From Pseudomonas asuensis (GTDB lineage: Bacteria; Pseudomonadota; Gammaproteobacteria; Pseudomonadales; Pseudomonadaceae), in NCBI RefSeq assembly GCF_014646755.1, contig NZ_BMNW01000004.1, positions 186,001-250,000 on the forward strand: a stretch of DNA of 64,000 nucleotides, given 5' to 3'. How positions within the stretch are numbered: the first letter of the stretch is position 1; the number at the start of each line of letters is the position of its first letter. The notes below the pieces were generated by a model. It had not been told where the DNA came from. It made no database searches and saw only the letters and a list, made by a program, of their open reading frames with translations. A program made the position numbers and the translations under genes. This document shows positions 61,636 to 64,000 of the stretch, piece after piece.

Positions 61636-63486
61636 TCAGCCCGGCAGATGAGGTGTGACGGTCCCGGCCGGCTCGCTTACCGCGTCTTCCTCCGTCGGCT
61701 CAATCAACGCCACTACCGTCCAGCCGGCCTGGGGCTGCCAAGTCGTGTCTGGCGTGACGACACGAATCCTGTCTTGCGGATCGCGGGCAAACAGCACCAG
61801 CGCCTTGCCCTCGTGTAGCGCTTGATAATCATCCCAGCCAAAACCTTCCGTTAGCCGGGTAGTTCGAATCTCATCCCCTCGCGCCAGCCGCCCGGCCAGT
61901 TGCGGATAGGTAAAGGCAGGACTACCAAACGCCTGACCGCGATGCTCTTCGCTGGCACGGTGTTTATCGCTTCGCTGGCTGTCCTTGCCGCTATACAAGG
62001 TGTACAGGTCGTTGGCACCGAACTCGTGGCGAAACCTCATGCTGGCCAAGGTGTTCAACTCACCCGCCGGGGATACGCCAAGCAGGCGGCCAATACCAAC
62101 CAGGTCCATGTGGGCCTCGGCATGTTGCGAGGCCGGATTGCCAAAGTAGGTGGGCAGGTCATCCATGCGCGCGCTGCTGATGTTGTCCCAGTTTGAATCG
62201 GTCAGCATCACGCGCACGTCCAGCTGTTGCAGGGCCTTACCCAAGGCACGAGCCACTGGGTTGGCTCCGATGATCAGAAAGCCGGTCGGTGCCGGTTCGG
62301 CCACCTTGAGCAGACGGGCCAGCGGGCGAGCCGTTGCGCTTTGTAGCACGACCGTGCCGATGATGACTGCAAACGTAAGCGGCACCAGCAACGCCGCCTG
62401 GTCATTCCCATCACCTGTCAGGCGGATTGCAAAGATCGCCGAGACAGCTGCCGCCACAATCCCACGGGGCGCAATCCAGCCCAGCAGCACACGCTCACGC
62501 CAGGACAGCGTCGAACCCCAGGTCGAGACCAGCACATTCAACGGCCGCGCCACAAAAAGAATCACAAGAAGCAGTATCAGCACCGAAGGCCCTAGCGCCA
62601 GCAAGGCATTGAGGTCCAGCCGTGCCGCCAGCAGAATGAACAGTCCTGAAATAAGCAGAACGCTCAGGTTCTCCTTGAAATGCAGGATCTCCCGCACATC
62701 CACATCCTTCATGTTGGCAAGGCACATGCCCATCAGCGTGACCGCCAGGAGGCCCGACTCATGAACAAAGTGGTTGGACACGATAAAGATACCCAGCACA
62801 GCCGAAAGGCTCGCCAGGTTGTACAAATAGTCCGGTAGCCACTGACGCTTCAGTACCTGCCCCAGCAACCAGCCGCCCGCCAAGCCAAACACACAGCCGC
62901 ACACAATTACCGAAGCGAAAGTAGTCAGGCTCTGGCTGACACCGCTGCCCGCATCGCGGGCAATCACAAAGCTGTACACCACTACCGCCAACAACGCGCC
63001 AATAGGATCAATGACGATACCTTCCCAGCGCAGAATATTGGCCACCGACGCCCGAGGGCGCACCACTCTCAGCATCGGCACGATCACTGTCGGGCCGGTT
63101 ACCAGCGTCATGCTGCCAAACAGCAGCGCCAAATCCCAAGGAAAGTCGAGCAAGTAATGGGTGGCGATCGTGATAACTGCCCAAGTCACCATTGCACCGG
63201 CCGTCACCAGCCGATGCACCACACTGCCAATCTCTCGCCATTCGGACAGGTACAGCGTAAGGCTGCCTTCGAACAGGATCAGCGCCACCGCCATCGAGAC
63301 GACAGGAAACAGCAGTGGCCCCAACAGTGCCTGCGGATCGAGCCAGCCCGTGACCGGACCAGCAAGAATGCCACAGACCAGCAGAAACAAGATCGCCGGT
63401 AAACGCAGCCGCCAGGCCAGCCACTGGCACATCAGGGCAATAATGCCGATACCGGCAAAAGCGAACAGGAGTTGTTGTTCGTGCAT
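61636..63486 (-). CDS. CPA1-type cation:proton antiporter with C-terminal regulatory domain
   Basis: A 616-residue membrane antiporter. I start at the ATG at 63486 (MHEQQLLFAFAGIGIIALM); the frame extends 29 codons upstream. About twelve transmembrane helices fill 1-400, including the ALILFEGSLTLYLSE helix and GIVIDPIGALLAVVVYSF with the conserved acidic residue of the NhaP/CPA1 family. From about 405 a soluble domain begins FLIIGANPVARALGKALQQ, which resembles a TrkA-N/RCK nucleotide fold but reads GANPVA where GxGxxG is expected. A TrkA-C-like end follows. Likely Na+(K+)/H+ exchange for pH and ion control. Confidence 0.88.
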   Translation of the reverse strand: MHEQQLLFAFAGIGIIALMCQWLAWRLRLPAILFLLVCGILAGPVTGWLDPQALLGPLLFPVVSMAVALILFEGSLTLYLSEWREIGSVVHRLVTAGAMVTWAVITIATHYLLDFPWDLALLFGSMTLVTGPTVIVPMLRVVRPRASVANILRWEGIVIDPIGALLAVVVYSFVIARDAGSGVSQSLTTFASVIVCGCVFGLAGGWLLGQVLKRQWLPDYLYNLASLSAVLGIFIVSNHFVHESGLLAVTLMGMCLANMKDVDVREILHFKENLSVLLISGLFILLAARLDLNALLALGPSVLILLLVILFVARPLNVLVSTWGSTLSWRERVLLGWIAPRGIVAAAVSAIFAIRLTGDGNDQAALLVPLTFAVIIGTVVLQSATARPLARLLKVAEPAPTGFLIIGANPVARALGKALQQLDVRVMLTDSNWDNISSARMDDLPTYFGNPASQHAEAHMDLVGIGRLLGVSPAGELNTLASMRFRHEFGANDLYTLYSGKDSQRSDKHRASEEHRGQAFGSPAFTYPQLAGRLARGDEIRTTRLTEGFGWDDYQALHEGKALVLFARDPQDRIRVVTPDTTWQPQAGWTVVALIEPTEEDAVSEPAGTVTPHLPG

Positions 63487-63834
63487 AGCGGTCCTTGGAA
63501 TACGAGGGGGAAGCATCAAGCGAGGAGCAGCACAGATGGCTGTCATGACTAGACCGTAGCGCCTTTGCGGCAATTCCTGACCTTACGTCGGCATCCGGAC
63601 GTCAGGATTTGAGAAACAAAGACTGGAAACGACAACGCCCGAGTAGATCGTAGATATGGTGGTTTGAACCGTCAGCCTACGAGACGAGCGGGGCCCTATA
63701 GGCGAGGTCTGTACAACGAGCGCTGATACGTGCCTACAACGCAGTGTTATGTACTCATCCATGTGAAAACGCTGCCCCTGACGAGTCTGAAAAGTAGGCT
63801 AAAGCGCGTACTCACTCCGGCACAAACACGTTGT

Positions 63835-63863
63835 TTGACCTATCGTTGGCAAACGGCCATTAT
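63835..63863 (+). promoter_or_regulatory. sigma-70 promoter for the right-edge gene
   Basis: TTGACC (63835-63840) and CATTAT (63858-63863) are separated by exactly 17 bases, close to the sigma-70 consensus. Transcription would begin near 63870, giving a leader of about 68 bases before the ATG at 63938. Confidence 0.6.
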
Positions 63864-63874
63864 TTTTTTGCCAA
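63846..63874. repeat. inverted repeat TTGGCAAA-N13-TTTGCCAA over the promoter
   Basis: TTGGCAAA (63846-63853) and TTTGCCAA (63867-63874) form a perfect eight-base inverted repeat, with half-sites 21 bp (two helical turns) apart centre to centre. It covers the spacer, the -10 and the start site of the promoter at 63835-63863, the position of a repressor operator. TTGGC arms recall LysR- or GntR-type sites, but no regulator is named. Confidence 0.5.
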
Positions 63875-63937
63875 GAGAGATTTATTTCACATTTTTGCAC
63901 TCCAACGCGCTCCCTCACCTGCCCTCCTTAAAACAAT

Positions 63938-64000
63938 ATGAATCTACCCGCTGCTCTTCCTCGATCATTGATGACCGCACTGGCCTTCGCAACACTGGCC
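63938..64000 (+). CDS. start of an exported protein, cut by window edge
   Basis: Only 21 codons are visible: MNLPAALPRSLMTALAFATLA, which looks like a signal peptide with one arginine before a hydrophobic core. There is no good Shine-Dalgarno before the ATG at 63938, and an internal ATG at 63971 is an alternative start. A strong promoter lies upstream. No family can be assigned from this stretch. Confidence 0.5.
   Translation, partial: MNLPAALPRSLMTALAFATLA

Larger units (their letters stand above)
63487..63937. other. intergenic region before the right-edge gene
   Basis: About 450 bp without a credible gene. It holds an imperfect hairpin at 63575-63607 (TCCTGAC and GTCAGGA arms with an inner GTC/GAC pair) near the antiporter start. 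Towards the right end lies a strong sigma-70 promoter with an overlapping inverted repeat, listed separately. Confidence 0.55.

Noticed and set aside
63575-63607. hairpin near the antiporter start as a terminator or small RNA
   Set aside because: Bulged stem with no T run and nothing upstream for it to terminate.

Overview
The window reads as chromosome from a gammaproteobacterium of the genus Pseudomonas in the broad sense. The evidence is the Pseudomonas-specific regulators AlgQ, AlgR/AlgZ and SutA, the nag PTS locus with a fused EIIA-HPr-EI protein, and gene strings known from Pseudomonas genomes (polA-thrB-znu; algQ-dsbB-hemYXDC-algR-algZ-argH; cyaA-rnk-cyaY-lptM-lysA-dapF-DUF484-xerC; glnK-amtB-ubiK-comM-betT). 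The DNA is moderately GC-rich and looks less so than P. aeruginosa, so a lower-GC pseudomonad is likely; the species is not resolved. No rRNA, tRNA, insertion sequence, prophage or CRISPR array was seen.

Layout. 1-3939: polA (cut by the left edge), a DUF2782 protein and thrB. 3988-11142: a GlcNAc phosphotransferase operon read leftward (nagQ, nagA, SIS deaminase, EIIA-HPr-EI, EIICB) behind three TGGTATT operator repeats. 11243-14283: zinc uptake, with znuA divergent from zur-znuC-znuB around one Zur-type palindrome. 14326-24591: a LysR remnant, an aldo/keto reductase, algQ, dsbB, the overlapping hemC-D-X-Y operon, the algZ-algR two-component pair and argH. 24633-29137: two small-molecule enzymes, three unassigned small proteins, corA and a conserved orphan. 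29263-37909: cyaA, rnk, cyaY and the lysine/diaminopimelate and xerC operon. 37923-45925: cysE, sutA, yjbQ, amtB-glnK, ubiK, comM and betT.

The right third (about 45.9-64 kb) is more accessory: a Cache chemoreceptor, a LysR regulator divergent from a MATE pump, a YqaA protein, an AT-rich membrane acyltransferase island, a copper operon (copA-copB-cytochrome c), three tandem KGG-repeat stress proteins behind a likely AlgU promoter, a histidine phosphatase, a double-CAP secreted protein, two ion antiporters, a flavin reductase, and the start of an exported protein behind a strong promoter that carries an inverted repeat.

The left two thirds is ordinary core chromosome. I did not find a clearly new multi-gene system. 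The best leads are the amplified KGG cluster with its predicted envelope-stress promoter, the acyltransferase island, the trio of unassigned small proteins at 26.4-27.8 kb, the double-CAP protein, the copper operon's cytochrome and the operator-like repeat at the right edge.
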